A stretch of DNA of 64,000 nt from a bacterium (GTDB lineage Bacteria > Krumholzibacteriota > Krumholzibacteriia > JACNKJ01). Position numbers and translations under genes: made by a program. This document shows positions 50,401-59,304 of this stretch, in pieces (the stretch's first letter is position 1; each line of letters begins with the position of its first letter). The stretch covers positions 310,001-374,000 of the forward strand of contig JAAEPZ010001024.1 of the NCBI GenBank assembly GCA_024231955.1, written 5' to 3'. The notes beneath the pieces were generated by a model that saw only the letters and a list, made by a program, of their open reading frames with translations, searched no databases and had not been told where the DNA came from.

Positions 50401-50850
50401 ATGCCGATCTTCATGAGTCTGTTCGGTGACGTAAATGAGGGCGCGGTGAGCATGCTGATCCCTATCGTGACCATGGTGATGGTACTGCTCATACCCATCG
50501 TATCCATAATCATGGATGGATTCACCAAACGATCGCGCATGAAAGTGCTTGAGGAGGCGCTCAGGCAGGGCGTACCCGTCGAGGACCTGCCGCTCAACGA
50601 ATCCACCGAACGGTTGCCCTACCGCAGCGGAATGGTCTGTGTGGCCGTAGGATTGGGGATAGCTCTATTCGGAATTTGCATCAGTATAGCCATGGAGCAG
50701 ACGGGGGAGCCGGATTACATCGCACCCCGCATGATCATGCCCGCGATCGGCTTGATCATCATCCTGATCGGCGCCGCGTTACTGGCCAATGACTACCTGC
50801 ACCGCGACCGGCTCTCCTCAAGCAATCATGACGGGAATCGCCTGCGATAG
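50401..50850 (+). CDS. DUF6249-like membrane protein
   Basis: GGAGGAAATC precedes the ATG at 50401 perfectly. The 149-residue protein has three hydrophobic helices: MLIPIVTMVMVLLIPIVSII, MVCVAVGLGIALFGICISIA and MIMPAIGLIIILIGAALLAN. Between the first two lies a charged stretch (RSRMKVLEEALRQGVPVEDL) that is typical of the small DUF6249-type proteins often found beside ECF sigma genes. It is transcribed divergently from the sigma-like trio. The function is unknown. The stop is one base from the end of the convergent HD gene. Confidence 0.7.
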   Translation: MPIFMSLFGDVNEGAVSMLIPIVTMVMVLLIPIVSIIMDGFTKRSRMKVLEEALRQGVPVEDLPLNESTERLPYRSGMVCVAVGLGIALFGICISIAMEQTGEPDYIAPRMIMPAIGLIIILIGAALLANDYLHRDRLSSSNHDGNRLR

Positions 50851-50851
50851 A

Positions 50852-52216
50852 TCAGGATTGATGTTTCCAGAAGCTAGGTTCGGGCATGGAGTCGGCTGCC
50901 GGCAGCTCCTCTTCGTCCGCCAGGTCCTCAACAGAGTAGGATGACAGCACGGGCAAATCCTCGGGCGGGAAGGCCCACATGTGCATGGGGTAGGTTTTCT
51001 TCAGCGCCCTGATGCTGGGGCTGACATCATCGATCTCCGCAATCGAACCGTCCCGTTGCCGCACCTGAATGCCACTCGAACCCAGCCGGCTCGGATCATA
51101 CTGCTGGTAGAAAATGTCGGTAGCATCCTCGAACAGGTAACGGTAATCCACATCGCTGCCATACTTCGTCCGCATGTGGTGCCAGGCCAGATTGCGCAGC
51201 GCCACCAACTCATCGGTATTGGCTGATTGATAGAAGATTCTCACCTTGTAGAGATCGCGATCGATCAACCGACGGCTCAAATCGGCCAGCAGCGAATCGG
51301 GTTCGCTCCTCCAGATCTTGATGATGACATTCCACTCGGCATCGTCCAGCATCAGGTAATCATCGAGCGCCATCTCCTCACCCTGCAGGATCCGGATGAA
51401 CGGATGCTTCTCCGGCGCATGGATCAACAGATTGCGCCGCAGCAGCTCCCGCGCGCGCCGGACAAGGGCTTGCAGCATGGCGTGAGCGCACCACACGGTC
51501 TTGTGGAAATACACCTGGCGATACATGTGATAGCGCGCAAGCAGGAAGGCCTCGGTGGGGTGAAAGCCCTTGACCCCGACGATTACGGAGTCAAAATTAT
51601 CGTCACGACACACCTCCAGGCCCAGTATCAACCGTTCGAGATCGAAGACCCCGTACTTGACGCCGGTCATTGTGCTGTCGCGCAGAAGATAATCCAGACG
51701 ATCCGCATCGATCTGCCCCGAGATCACACTTGAGAGGAAGCGCCGCTTGCCCTGTTGTGAAAGGCAATCGACGATCTCATTCGGCAGATTAGGGCCGTAC
51801 TCCCGCAACACCCGATTCACATCGGTGCTCTGGTCAAGGATGATCCGCCGCGTCCAGTCCTCATGAGACACACCCAGGACCATCTCGGACACGTGGCTAT
51901 ACGGTCCATGCCCGATATCATGCAGCAGAGCGGCGACACGGGTGCATACCCTCTCCTCAGGCGTGATGTCGACCTTCTTGGAGAGTTGATCCAGAATCGA
52001 ACCCGTCAGGTGCATCACGCCGATGCTATGTGCAAAACGTGTATGTTCCGCACCCTGGTAGACCAGGTGAGTCAGGCCCAACTGGCGGATCCGCCGCAAA
52101 CGCTGAAACTCGCGCGTATTGACGAGATCCCACAGCAGACGCTCTCCGGGATCATTAGTGTCCAGGGTCAGCACACCGTGAATGGTGTCACGCAGAAATA
52201 TCTCCTTGCCGATCAT
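50852..52216 (-). CDS. HD-domain phosphohydrolase, dGTPase-like
   Basis: The 454-residue protein is an HD-superfamily enzyme: GAEHTRFAHSIGVMHLTGS gives the first metal His, VAALLHDIGHGPYSHVSE the HD pair, and GQIDADRLDYLLRDS the later Asp. This motif order is that of the dGTPase/SAMHD1-type deoxynucleotide triphosphohydrolases and of the related YdhJ-like proteins. It is probably a cytoplasmic nucleotide hydrolase, but specificity for dNTPs is not assured. The start Met in MIGKEIFLRD at 52216 fits family N-termini but has no strong ribosome binding site. It is divergent from ispG. Confidence 0.85.
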   Translation of the reverse strand: MIGKEIFLRDTIHGVLTLDTNDPGERLLWDLVNTREFQRLRRIRQLGLTHLVYQGAEHTRFAHSIGVMHLTGSILDQLSKKVDITPEERVCTRVAALLHDIGHGPYSHVSEMVLGVSHEDWTRRIILDQSTDVNRVLREYGPNLPNEIVDCLSQQGKRRFLSSVISGQIDADRLDYLLRDSTMTGVKYGVFDLERLILGLEVCRDDNFDSVIVGVKGFHPTEAFLLARYHMYRQVYFHKTVWCAHAMLQALVRRARELLRRNLLIHAPEKHPFIRILQGEEMALDDYLMLDDAEWNVIIKIWRSEPDSLLADLSRRLIDRDLYKVRIFYQSANTDELVALRNLAWHHMRTKYGSDVDYRYLFEDATDIFYQQYDPSRLGSSGIQVRQRDGSIAEIDDVSPSIRALKKTYPMHMWAFPPEDLPVLSSYSVEDLADEEELPAADSMPEPSFWKHQS

Positions 52217-52300
52217 GGAACCGAAATTAAGCCACCAGCGCGGGCAAGTCAATGGCACCCGGCAACCCTTTCCTGCTTGTCGCTTTTTACTCTCAGGCGT

Positions 52301-53962
52301 ATGTTATTCTGCATGAAACAAAGAATGTTGCTTACGAAAGAGGTGGCAATCGGGGACTTGGTTTTTGGTGGCCGACAATCCATCGTGCGGCAAACCATGA
52401 CCAGCATCGCCACCGATGAAACCGAAGCGGTATACCGGCAGATCATGATGCTGGCGTCCGAGGGCGTTGAACTCATCCGTCTGACCGTGCAGAGCCCCAG
52501 GATCGCCGAGACCCTGGAACCGCTGTGCAATCTTCTCGAAAGAGGCGGGATCAAGATACCTCTCGCCGCCGACATACACTTCAGTCCCGACGCCGCGTTG
52601 CGCGCCGCCGACTTCGTCGAGAAGATCCGCATCAATCCCGGTAATTTCGCCGATCGCGGCCACGGCGACAGCCCAGCCATGAATGACGACGAATACCTGG
52701 CGGACCTCGAACGGGTGCGCTTGAAATTTGCGCCGCTGGTGGAGAAGTGCAGGAAGCTGGGCCGTGTGATGCGGATTGGCGTGAATCACGGATCGCTCTC
52801 CGGCCGCATCCTCAACCGCTACGGCGACACCACCGAGGGGATGGTCGAATCGGCGCTGGAATATGTGCGGATCGCCGAGGAGCTGGAGTACTCGGATCTG
52901 ATACTTTCGATGAAAGCCAGCAATGTTGTGATCAACGTTGAGGCCAATCGTCTGCTCGCTCTGCGCATGCTCAGGCGATCCGAGAGTGAGGGGCACTCCA
53001 TCTACCCGATCCATCTGGGCGTAACCGAAGCCGGGCAGGATGAGTCCGGGCGAATCAAGAGTTACGTCGGCATGGGTGCTTTGCTCGAGATGGGGATCGG
53101 CGACACGGTGCGCGTATCCCTGACGGAGGATCCCCTCGACGAACTGCCCGCCACACGTGCGCTGGCCGAACGCTATTCCGATCACAGGCGCATCGCCGAC
53201 CCCTGGACGGCCGCAACGATGGCCATGCATTTCGAAGCCGGAGAATGTGATCCCGCTACGGGAGAGCTGCCCAAGGGCAAGACGCCTGTCTGCGTCGGCA
53301 CCGAGGCTCAGGCCACTCACTTCCCGGTAACACTGGTACCCATGCACTGGTCGCCTGCGATTCAGGATCTGCTCTCGCTTCCCTGGCGACCGCTTGCGCC
53401 GGACCACATTCGCACGGATGGCCTGGAGCAACCCGGCGTTGTGGCCATCCCCCGGGGAGCAACCGTTCGCCTCTCCGAACCCAAACTCGAAGCCGGCGCC
53501 AAGGAGAGGACCTATCTGGAGATCGCCATCTCGGTCGGTGTGCCGCTCCTTGAGCGTCGCGCCCATCACACATGCGTGGTCGCAACAAGTGGAGCAGAGG
53601 CCGTGCTGGGAACCGAACTGGCCTACAGCATCCTGCAGGCTACCCGTTTACGGATGACCCAGGCGGATTTCATCAGTTGTCCCTCCTGCGGGCGCACCAA
53701 CTTTGATCTCGAAGAGGTTACCCGCCGCATCAAGGAGCGGTTCATCCATCTGCGCGGTGTGAAGATCGCCATCATGGGTTGCATCGTCAACGGACCGGGC
53801 GAGATGGCCGATGCCGATTTCGGCTTCGTCGGCTCCGGTAAGGACAAGATTGATCTTTATGTCGGACACGATTGCGTCCAACGGGGGATTCCCAGTGAGG
53901 ATGCCGTCGAGCAGTTGCGCAGTTTGATGGAGGCGCATGGCGTTTGGGCCGAGCTCTGCTGA
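52301..53962 (+). CDS. ispG: 4-hydroxy-3-methylbut-2-enyl-diphosphate synthase, long form
   Basis: The enzyme performs the penultimate step of the MEP isoprenoid pathway, reducing methylerythritol cyclodiphosphate to HMBPP. The N-terminal TIM barrel has VRQTMTSIATDETEAVYRQI, IKIPLAADIHFSP and VEKIRINPGNFADRG; the C-terminal iron-sulfur domain has FISCPSCGRTNFDLEEVTRR and IAIMGCIVNGPGEMADADFG, with the three Cys that hold the [4Fe-4S] cluster. At 553 residues it is the long type with an inserted domain between barrel and cluster domain, as in Bacteroidota, Chlamydiae and plants. The start is uncertain: ATG at 52301 has AGG upstream, and ATGs at 52313 and 52325 are alternatives. Confidence 0.93.
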   Translation: MLFCMKQRMLLTKEVAIGDLVFGGRQSIVRQTMTSIATDETEAVYRQIMMLASEGVELIRLTVQSPRIAETLEPLCNLLERGGIKIPLAADIHFSPDAALRAADFVEKIRINPGNFADRGHGDSPAMNDDEYLADLERVRLKFAPLVEKCRKLGRVMRIGVNHGSLSGRILNRYGDTTEGMVESALEYVRIAEELEYSDLILSMKASNVVINVEANRLLALRMLRRSESEGHSIYPIHLGVTEAGQDESGRIKSYVGMGALLEMGIGDTVRVSLTEDPLDELPATRALAERYSDHRRIADPWTAATMAMHFEAGECDPATGELPKGKTPVCVGTEAQATHFPVTLVPMHWSPAIQDLLSLPWRPLAPDHIRTDGLEQPGVVAIPRGATVRLSEPKLEAGAKERTYLEIAISVGVPLLERRAHHTCVVATSGAEAVLGTELAYSILQATRLRMTQADFISCPSCGRTNFDLEEVTRRIKERFIHLRGVKIAIMGCIVNGPGEMADADFGFVGSGKDKIDLYVGHDCVQRGIPSEDAVEQLRSLMEAHGVWAELC

Positions 53963-53983
53963 TGCCCGTCCGAACCGCAAAGG

Positions 53984-54019
53984 AACGGCTCGCCTCCGAT
54001 CGGGAAGCGAGCCGTTTTT
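53984..54019 (+). terminator. Intrinsic terminator of ispG
   Basis: AACGGCTCGC (53984-53993) and GCGAGCCGTT (54007-54016) form a perfect 10-bp stem followed by TTT and a second short T-run. It lies 22 nt after the ispG stop. Confidence 0.87.
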
Positions 54020-54037
54020 GTCTTTTCGGAAATGCCG

Positions 54038-55996
54038 CTACTGGATGAGCGAAATCGCGTAGTCGATTTTACTGCGCAAGTCGGCGACATCTGCCTCGCC
54101 ACCCATGCCGGTTTTCCTGAAGAGCAGCTTGCCGCTCGGTCCCAGCAGGAATGTGCTGGGGATACCGGTGACGCCGAAGTCATCCACGGCATGAGGAACA
54201 TCTTCACCGCGATCGGCATCCAGATAGTAGGGGATATTCATCCCAAGCTCCGTCCACTTGGCCGCGGCAGCCTCTTTGCGAGCCTCGCCAATGGACCGCT
54301 CCCAGGTGTTGGCCGGAATGATGAACAGTTCGCCGTCGTGACCATAGTCCTTGCCGATCTCGTTGATATGCGGCAGTGCGCGCATGCAGGGACCGCACCA
54401 GGTTGCCCAGAAGTCGATCAGCACAACCTTCCCCTTGAGGCTGGACAGCGTGAAGGACTCGCCGGTGATGTCGGTGAACGTGGCTTCGGGAGCGTCGAAA
54501 CGGAGCGCGTGCTTTTCATAGTCGGCGAACAGGGCGGCCTGCGCCTTGGCGTAGGTGCCCTCCAGGTTCGCCATGAACGAAGATTCATCCTGCCCGGACA
54601 GCTCCAGCCATTGCGCGACCTCCTCATCGGTGAGTTTCGCCTTGGTCGCCAGCAGCTCAAAAGCCTTCAACGCTTCGCTTGTCCGACCCAGCTGCAACTG
54701 AATGGCGAGTTGCTCACGAACCGTATCCAGGCCGACATTGTCGGGGAAGTCGATGATGATCTGGCCCAGAATTCCCAGGGCCTCCGAATCGCGTCCGCGC
54801 TGCTTGACGACATCGGCCAGCGCCTGCATCCCACCGATGATCGAATAGGTGTGATCCATCAACCAGATGTGCTCGGGATCGCCGGTCGTATTGTCCCATG
54901 TCTCGGCGCGGACATCGTCCAGCATGCGCCGCATGACGGCCTCACCCAGTTCCAGGTCACCCGCCTGAACCAACGCCCCGGCGTAGTACTGCATAAGATA
55001 AGAGGTAACCGCCTTGCCGCCGTCAATGACTTCACGCGCGGCGATGGGATTGACCGCCATGACCTGACCGTAATAGAGGATCAAACCGCGGGCATAGGGG
55101 GCATCGTCCGCTTCCGGAAAATCGTTAACGTATTCGAGAAGACCATTCACCTTGTCGGCCGGTGTCGCGCCGCTCATGGCCGAGGCGTAGGCCCAGGTTG
55201 ATGCAAATCCGCTTTGCGGATAGGCCTCTACGACGACCGCTCCCAGCGAATCTCCGTAACCGGAATGGTTCAGCCTGCTCATGAAGCTCAGGGCGGCGGT
55301 CATCTCATCCCCCGGCTCGCCCCGATCATTCCAACCGACAAGCCAATCCCGGAGCTTGACGAAGGTCTCTTCGCTCAGTTGCTCACGCTCGGCGGAGCCC
55401 TCAGCGGTCTCGTTGATCGCGCGCCCCCACTGGCTGATCTTGGCCATGAAGTTGTCGGGATGGTTAACGAGCTCGCGTGCGATAAGCTCACCGCCACGCT
55501 CGGGATCCTTGGGACCGGTGAGCAGGTCGCAAAGGCGAAGACGCCCCGTAAGCATGCGGAATTGCTGATGATCGGCGCCCTCCACCGGCTTGCCGTTCTC
55601 GTGAAAGGAGACCGCCCAGGGCTTGCCCTGGCGATTGTCGTAGATCTCCTGATCCTGCGAATTGAGCAGTGCGCAGACCATGAGCACGGGACCGGAGGGC
55701 ATCGCGGCGGCGGGGGTCAATGTCCCCTCCCAGAGACCGTTTGCCATGTGCAGCGGCAGTGTGCTCGTAACCATCTCGCCGTTGCCGTCGACGAGAGTGT
55801 AGAGCATCTCGATGGCGGAGGCATCGCCCAGACGATAGCCCTCGCCGGACAGATCGAAGCTGAACACAACGGCCTCGCCGGGCGACGGCTCCGCCGGGCT
55901 GCAGAAGGTGTCCACGGCGGCTTGCTCGCCACAAGCGAGGGGGATCAGGGATATGAGGATCAGCGACAGCAGGGTCAGAATCGGACGGGAGCGCAC
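54038..55996 (-). CDS. TlpA-type thioredoxin-domain lipoprotein with long repeat region
   Basis: I place the start at GTG 55996, with GAGG 6 nt upstream, giving a lipoprotein signal (RPILTLLSLILISLIPLACG). The total is about 652 residues. The first third has a beta-rich domain, followed by a long helical (TPR-like) region, and the last 150 residues form a TlpA-like thioredoxin domain: DITGESFTLSSLKGKVVLID, the active site WATWCGPCMRALPHINEIGK and the cis-Pro motif GVTGIPSTFLLGP. Unlike the redoxin at 22-23 kb it uses a normal CxxC. It is probably a periplasmic, outer-membrane- or inner-membrane-anchored disulfide oxidoreductase. It stands alone, convergent with ispG. Confidence 0.85.
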   Translation of the reverse strand: MRSRPILTLLSLILISLIPLACGEQAAVDTFCSPAEPSPGEAVVFSFDLSGEGYRLGDASAIEMLYTLVDGNGEMVTSTLPLHMANGLWEGTLTPAAAMPSGPVLMVCALLNSQDQEIYDNRQGKPWAVSFHENGKPVEGADHQQFRMLTGRLRLCDLLTGPKDPERGGELIARELVNHPDNFMAKISQWGRAINETAEGSAEREQLSEETFVKLRDWLVGWNDRGEPGDEMTAALSFMSRLNHSGYGDSLGAVVVEAYPQSGFASTWAYASAMSGATPADKVNGLLEYVNDFPEADDAPYARGLILYYGQVMAVNPIAAREVIDGGKAVTSYLMQYYAGALVQAGDLELGEAVMRRMLDDVRAETWDNTTGDPEHIWLMDHTYSIIGGMQALADVVKQRGRDSEALGILGQIIIDFPDNVGLDTVREQLAIQLQLGRTSEALKAFELLATKAKLTDEEVAQWLELSGQDESSFMANLEGTYAKAQAALFADYEKHALRFDAPEATFTDITGESFTLSSLKGKVVLIDFWATWCGPCMRALPHINEIGKDYGHDGELFIIPANTWERSIGEARKEAAAAKWTELGMNIPYYLDADRGEDVPHAVDDFGVTGIPSTFLLGPSGKLLFRKTGMGGEADVADLRSKIDYAISLIQ

Positions 55997-56231
55997 GGCC
56001 CACCTCTTTCTTTTCAGGAATCGGATTACGCGACCCAATCACTATAGTCGAAAGGGGAGCTGTTGAACAGGGGGAGAAGTTTTCATGCCGGCCGTGTGAA
56101 TGGTGGTCGGCCGCAAGGGCCGCTCCCCGGGGTGAGATGTTGACGGCAGCATTGCGTCGGGATAGGCTCTTGACGATCTGTAATGATATGGATCCGGACC
56201 ATCGCTAATCCAGCAATACTTGGAGGTATCC

Positions 56232-57044
56232 TTGAGCTCGAAAATACGCCTGATTGCATCTGCGGCGCTGTTCCTGACGATCTTGTCACTTACGTCTGCT
56301 ACCGCCGTGGCGACACCCTTTGAGTTTCCATTGATACAGACCGGACGCGGCCTGACCCTGCACAAGACGATGGGGATTCTGCCCTTCACCTATGCGGAGG
56401 AGTATCATGGTCAGCAGTCCGAGGTCATCTTTCAGGTCAGCGCCAAGCATAATCTTTTCGGATCACGCTTCTATGTAGCCTACAGCCAGATCTCCTTCTG
56501 GCAGGCCTACGACAGCGAAAACTCCGCACCATTTCGCGACACCAATTATAACCCCGAGATCTTCTATCGCAGCCGGGAGGTCAATCTCGGCTCAGGTTCG
56601 TTGGGTGTCGATGTGGGTTTTGAGCATGAATCCAACGGGCAGTTGGTCCAGCTGTCGCGCAGCTGGAATCTGCTCTACATCGCGCCGTTCCATCATGGCG
56701 ACAACTGGCTGGCTTATGCCAAGTTGCGTTACCGCATCCCCGAGGAGGAGAAGGAGACGCCCGATTCGCCTCTGGGTGACGACAACCCGGACATTACCGA
56801 TTATCTCGGCTACAGCGACCTCCACCTCTACTATCGGTTGCCGCGGGAGCATTTGGTTCACCTGATGCTGCGCGGCTATCTGGGTGCCGACAAGGGGAAC
56901 ATCAGCATGAACTACAGTCTCCCGTTGCCCCGGTCCGAAGACAGTTTCCTTCAGCTGCGGCTGTTTCACGGGTATGGTGAGAGCCTCCTGGATTACAGGC
57001 AGTGCATCACCCGCGTCGGAATCGGTATTATGTTCAATCGCTGA
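56232..57044 (+). CDS. pldA: Outer-membrane phospholipase A1
   Basis: The 270-residue protein starts at TTG 56232, with GGAGG 5 nt upstream, and has a signal peptide (RLIASAALFLTILSLTSATA). OMPLA features follow: VAYSQISFWQAYD, APFRDTNYNPEIFYR, and the catalytic segment GVDVGFEHESNGQLVQLSRS, in which His and Ser stand in the HxSNG motif, with Asn in the adjacent SRSWN. Such enzymes are calcium-dependent, dimeric beta-barrels in the outer membrane that remove acyl chains from misplaced phospholipids. The C-terminus ends in Phe-Asn-Arg. It confirms a diderm envelope. It is followed 83 nt later by the DDAH gene. Confidence 0.9.
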   Translation: MSSKIRLIASAALFLTILSLTSATAVATPFEFPLIQTGRGLTLHKTMGILPFTYAEEYHGQQSEVIFQVSAKHNLFGSRFYVAYSQISFWQAYDSENSAPFRDTNYNPEIFYRSREVNLGSGSLGVDVGFEHESNGQLVQLSRSWNLLYIAPFHHGDNWLAYAKLRYRIPEEEKETPDSPLGDDNPDITDYLGYSDLHLYYRLPREHLVHLMLRGYLGADKGNISMNYSLPLPRSEDSFLQLRLFHGYGESLLDYRQCITRVGIGIMFNR

Positions 57045-57127
57045 CGGACGCCAGTATCCGGAATCGGGAGTTCGACGCTTCGGTTCCGGGATGCAATCGA
57101 CAACCTTTTCAAGGCGGGTTTAACAAG

Positions 57128-57889
57128 ATGTTCACCAGAGCCATCGTCCGCACACCGGGACGCAGCATGATTACGGGGCTGTCCTCCGCCGACCTGGGCA
57201 TCCCCGATTACCATCTTGCCCTAAAACAACACGCCGCCTATATCCGCGCGCTGGAGCGATGCGGCCTGACGGTCGAGGTGCTGCCCGCCGATGAGGAGCA
57301 CCCCGACTCCACCTTTGTGGAGGATACCGCCCTGCTCACTCCACGTTGCGCCGTCATCACCAATCCCGGCGCGCCGACCAGACGGGGAGAGTCGGCCAAC
57401 ATCCGTGCTGCGGTGACCCGACACTACCCTGAGCTGGAGGAGATAGAGTCGCCCGGCACCGTGGAGGCCGGAGACATCATGATGACGGGCAACCACTTCC
57501 ATGTCGGCCTCTCTGCGCGCACCAATGCCGAGGGTGCACGGCAGTTGATCGCTCTGCTTGAGCGCTACGGTCACACCGGCTCGGTGATCGAGTTGAAAGA
57601 GGTGCTTCATCTGAAGACGGGGGTGTCGTATCTCGAAGACAACAATCTCGTTGCGTGTGGTGAGTTTCTGGCCCACCCCGCGCTGCGGAGATTCAACATC
57701 ATCGCTATCCCGGACGAGGAGAGCTACGCCGCCAACTGTATCCGAGTCAATGACCGTGTACTGATGCCCGCCGGCTATCCGCTGGCGGAGGGGAAAATCC
57801 TGTCGGCCGATTACGCCGTCACAACAATCGACGTCTCCGAGTTCCGTAAGCTCGATGGCGGTTTGAGTTGCCTTTCTCTCCGATTCTAG
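57128..57889 (+). CDS. Dimethylarginine dimethylaminohydrolase-like enzyme
   Basis: The 253-residue enzyme is a pentein-fold hydrolase that converts dimethylarginine (or a related guanidino compound) to citrulline and an amine. Motifs are PDSTFVEDTALL, the conserved Asp-Thr segment, RTNAEGARQLIALLERYG, HLKTGVSYLEDN with the catalytic His, and GGLSCLSLRF with the catalytic Cys at about residue 248. The start ATG at 57128 has AAGGCGGG upstream. The longer upstream frame overlaps the end of pldA and is not coding. Nothing nearby suggests a methylarginine pathway; the specificity within the family is open. Confidence 0.87.
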   Translation: MFTRAIVRTPGRSMITGLSSADLGIPDYHLALKQHAAYIRALERCGLTVEVLPADEEHPDSTFVEDTALLTPRCAVITNPGAPTRRGESANIRAAVTRHYPELEEIESPGTVEAGDIMMTGNHFHVGLSARTNAEGARQLIALLERYGHTGSVIELKEVLHLKTGVSYLEDNNLVACGEFLAHPALRRFNIIAIPDEESYAANCIRVNDRVLMPAGYPLAEGKILSADYAVTTIDVSEFRKLDGGLSCLSLRF

Positions 57890-57976
57890 CTGCCTCCATC
57901 TTGACATCAACCGTCAGATTGGTCATGCTTACGGAACGAAGACAATCCTACCCACCCCGGCGACAAGGAGAGCTGT

Positions 57977-58030
57977 ATGACTGCCATTGTAATTCATGAA
58001 GCCGCCCTGTTGCACCCCCGGGAGATCTGA
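57977..58030 (+). CDS. Putative 17-residue leader peptide upstream of rsgA
   Basis: A short frame MTAIVIHEAALLHPREI with AAGGAG placed 7 nt before its ATG lies in the otherwise non-coding 334 bases between the DDAH and rsgA genes. It is followed by an intrinsic terminator 36 nt on and then rsgA, the layout of a leader-peptide attenuator. The only real evidence is the ribosome binding site and the position. Confidence 0.3.
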   Translation: MTAIVIHEAALLHPREI

Positions 58031-58065
58031 CGCTGAACCTCTGAAATTCAGCCCACGATGATCAG

Positions 58066-58093
58066 CCTTCCCCTGCGGGAAGGTTGTTTTGTT
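58066..58093 (+). terminator. Terminator between the leader frame and rsgA
   Basis: CCTTCCC (58066-58072) pairs with GGGAAGG (58077-58083) around CTGC and is followed by TTGTTTTGTT. It may end the DDAH transcript, or act as an attenuator for rsgA, which starts 131 nt downstream. Confidence 0.7.
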
Positions 58094-58223
58094 ATGGACA
58101 ACCCTCGGGCGCGACCGGCGTCCGCGGTCGATGTGAGTATCGTCCCGACCTGCCGACGCCATCAACGGCTTCACTTCCTGAAACAACATGAATATCCGCA
58201 TAACATCCAATCAGGAGACCGTA

Positions 58224-59261
58224 ATGGATTTGATCAAGCTCGGATGGAACTCAACATTCGCGACACATCATGAACCCTGGCGCGCCAAGGGATTGATCCC
58301 CGCACGCGTGACCAGAGAGGATAAGTACACCTATACCATCCTCAGCGAACACGGCGAGCAAAGCGCCACGCTGATGGGAAAATTCCGATACCATGCGAAA
58401 TCGCGCGGCGACTATCCCGCCGTAGGCGATTGGGTGAGCGTGCGGGCCCTGCCCGATGAGAACAAGGCGCTCATCGCCGCCGTGCTCCCGCGACGGGGGA
58501 CAATCATGCGCAGAGCCGTGCTGGCCGGCGGCCCCGCCTACGGGGAGGGTCGGGCCGAGGAGCAGGTGCTGGCGGCGAATGTCGACACGACATTTCTGGT
58601 CAGCGGCCTGGACGACAACTGGAATCTCCGTCGCATCGAACGCTACCTGGCGGTGGCCTGGGACAGTGGGACCAATCCGGTGATCGTACTCAACAAGGCG
58701 GACACCTGTATCGATACCGAAGCCGTTCACGCAGAGGTCGAGGGGGTGGCCATGGGGATGCCGGTGATCTGCGTCAGCGCCCTGACCGGCGTCGGCGTGA
58801 CGAAACTGCGCGATTGTCTGCAGGGCGTCAACCCGACCGGCGTGTTCCTGGGATCTTCGGGAGTGGGCAAGTCAACGCTGATCAACAGCCTGCTCGGCGG
58901 AAAGGCCATGCTCACCGGTGCCGTGCGCGACGGGGACAGCCGCGGTCGTCATACGACCACACATCGCGAACTCCACCAGCTCCCCGAAGGGGGTGTGCTC
59001 ATCGATACACCCGGCCTGCGGGAGATTCAGACCTGGAATGACGAGGAGGGCACCTCCCGCGCGTTTGCCGATATCAATGAGCTGACCGCCCGATGCCGGT
59101 TCCGCAATTGTCGTCACGACGGCGAACCGGGTTGCGGCATTCTGGCGGCGCTTGAGGATGGCACCCTGGACCCGGGGCGCTACAAGAATTACCTGCGCCT
59201 GAATCATGAAAACCGGAAACTGGCGCAAAGGAGGGGGGCGCAATCGAGATTTAAAAGGTAA
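58224..59261 (+). CDS. rsgA: Small ribosomal subunit biogenesis GTPase RsgA
   Basis: The 345-residue circularly permuted GTPase assists the late maturation of the 30S subunit. Its motif order is diagnostic: the G4 motif VIVLNKADTC comes before the G1 P-loop LGSSGVGKSTLINSLLG, followed by G2-like RGRHTTTHRELH and G3 IDTPGLREIQ. An OB-fold domain comes first (VGDWVSVRALPDENKALIAA), and the C-terminal zinc knuckle is CRFRNCRHDGEPGC. The ATG at 58224 follows AGGAGA and agrees with the family N-terminus. The unit is closed by a strong terminator at 59274. Confidence 0.93.
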   Translation: MDLIKLGWNSTFATHHEPWRAKGLIPARVTREDKYTYTILSEHGEQSATLMGKFRYHAKSRGDYPAVGDWVSVRALPDENKALIAAVLPRRGTIMRRAVLAGGPAYGEGRAEEQVLAANVDTTFLVSGLDDNWNLRRIERYLAVAWDSGTNPVIVLNKADTCIDTEAVHAEVEGVAMGMPVICVSALTGVGVTKLRDCLQGVNPTGVFLGSSGVGKSTLINSLLGGKAMLTGAVRDGDSRGRHTTTHRELHQLPEGGVLIDTPGLREIQTWNDEEGTSRAFADINELTARCRFRNCRHDGEPGCGILAALEDGTLDPGRYKNYLRLNHENRKLAQRRGAQSRFKR

Positions 59262-59273
59262 CCGGAAGAATGG

Positions 59274-59304
59274 GGGGATGTTCGGCCTACGAACATCCCC
59301 TTTT
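59274..59304 (+). terminator. Intrinsic terminator of rsgA
   Basis: GGGGATGTTCG (59274-59284) and CGAACATCCCC (59290-59300) form a perfect 11-bp stem with a 5-nt loop, followed by TTTT. The stem covers the stop codon of the convergent 83-residue gene. Confidence 0.9.

Noticed and set aside
51863..52300. An N-terminal extension of ispG of about 146 codons
   Set aside because: It overlaps the divergent HD-domain gene and the family N-terminus begins near VAIGDLVFGG.
54038..55996. A third selenoprotein in the TlpA-like gene
   Set aside because: Its active site is WATWCGPC with normal Cys codons and no in-frame TGA.
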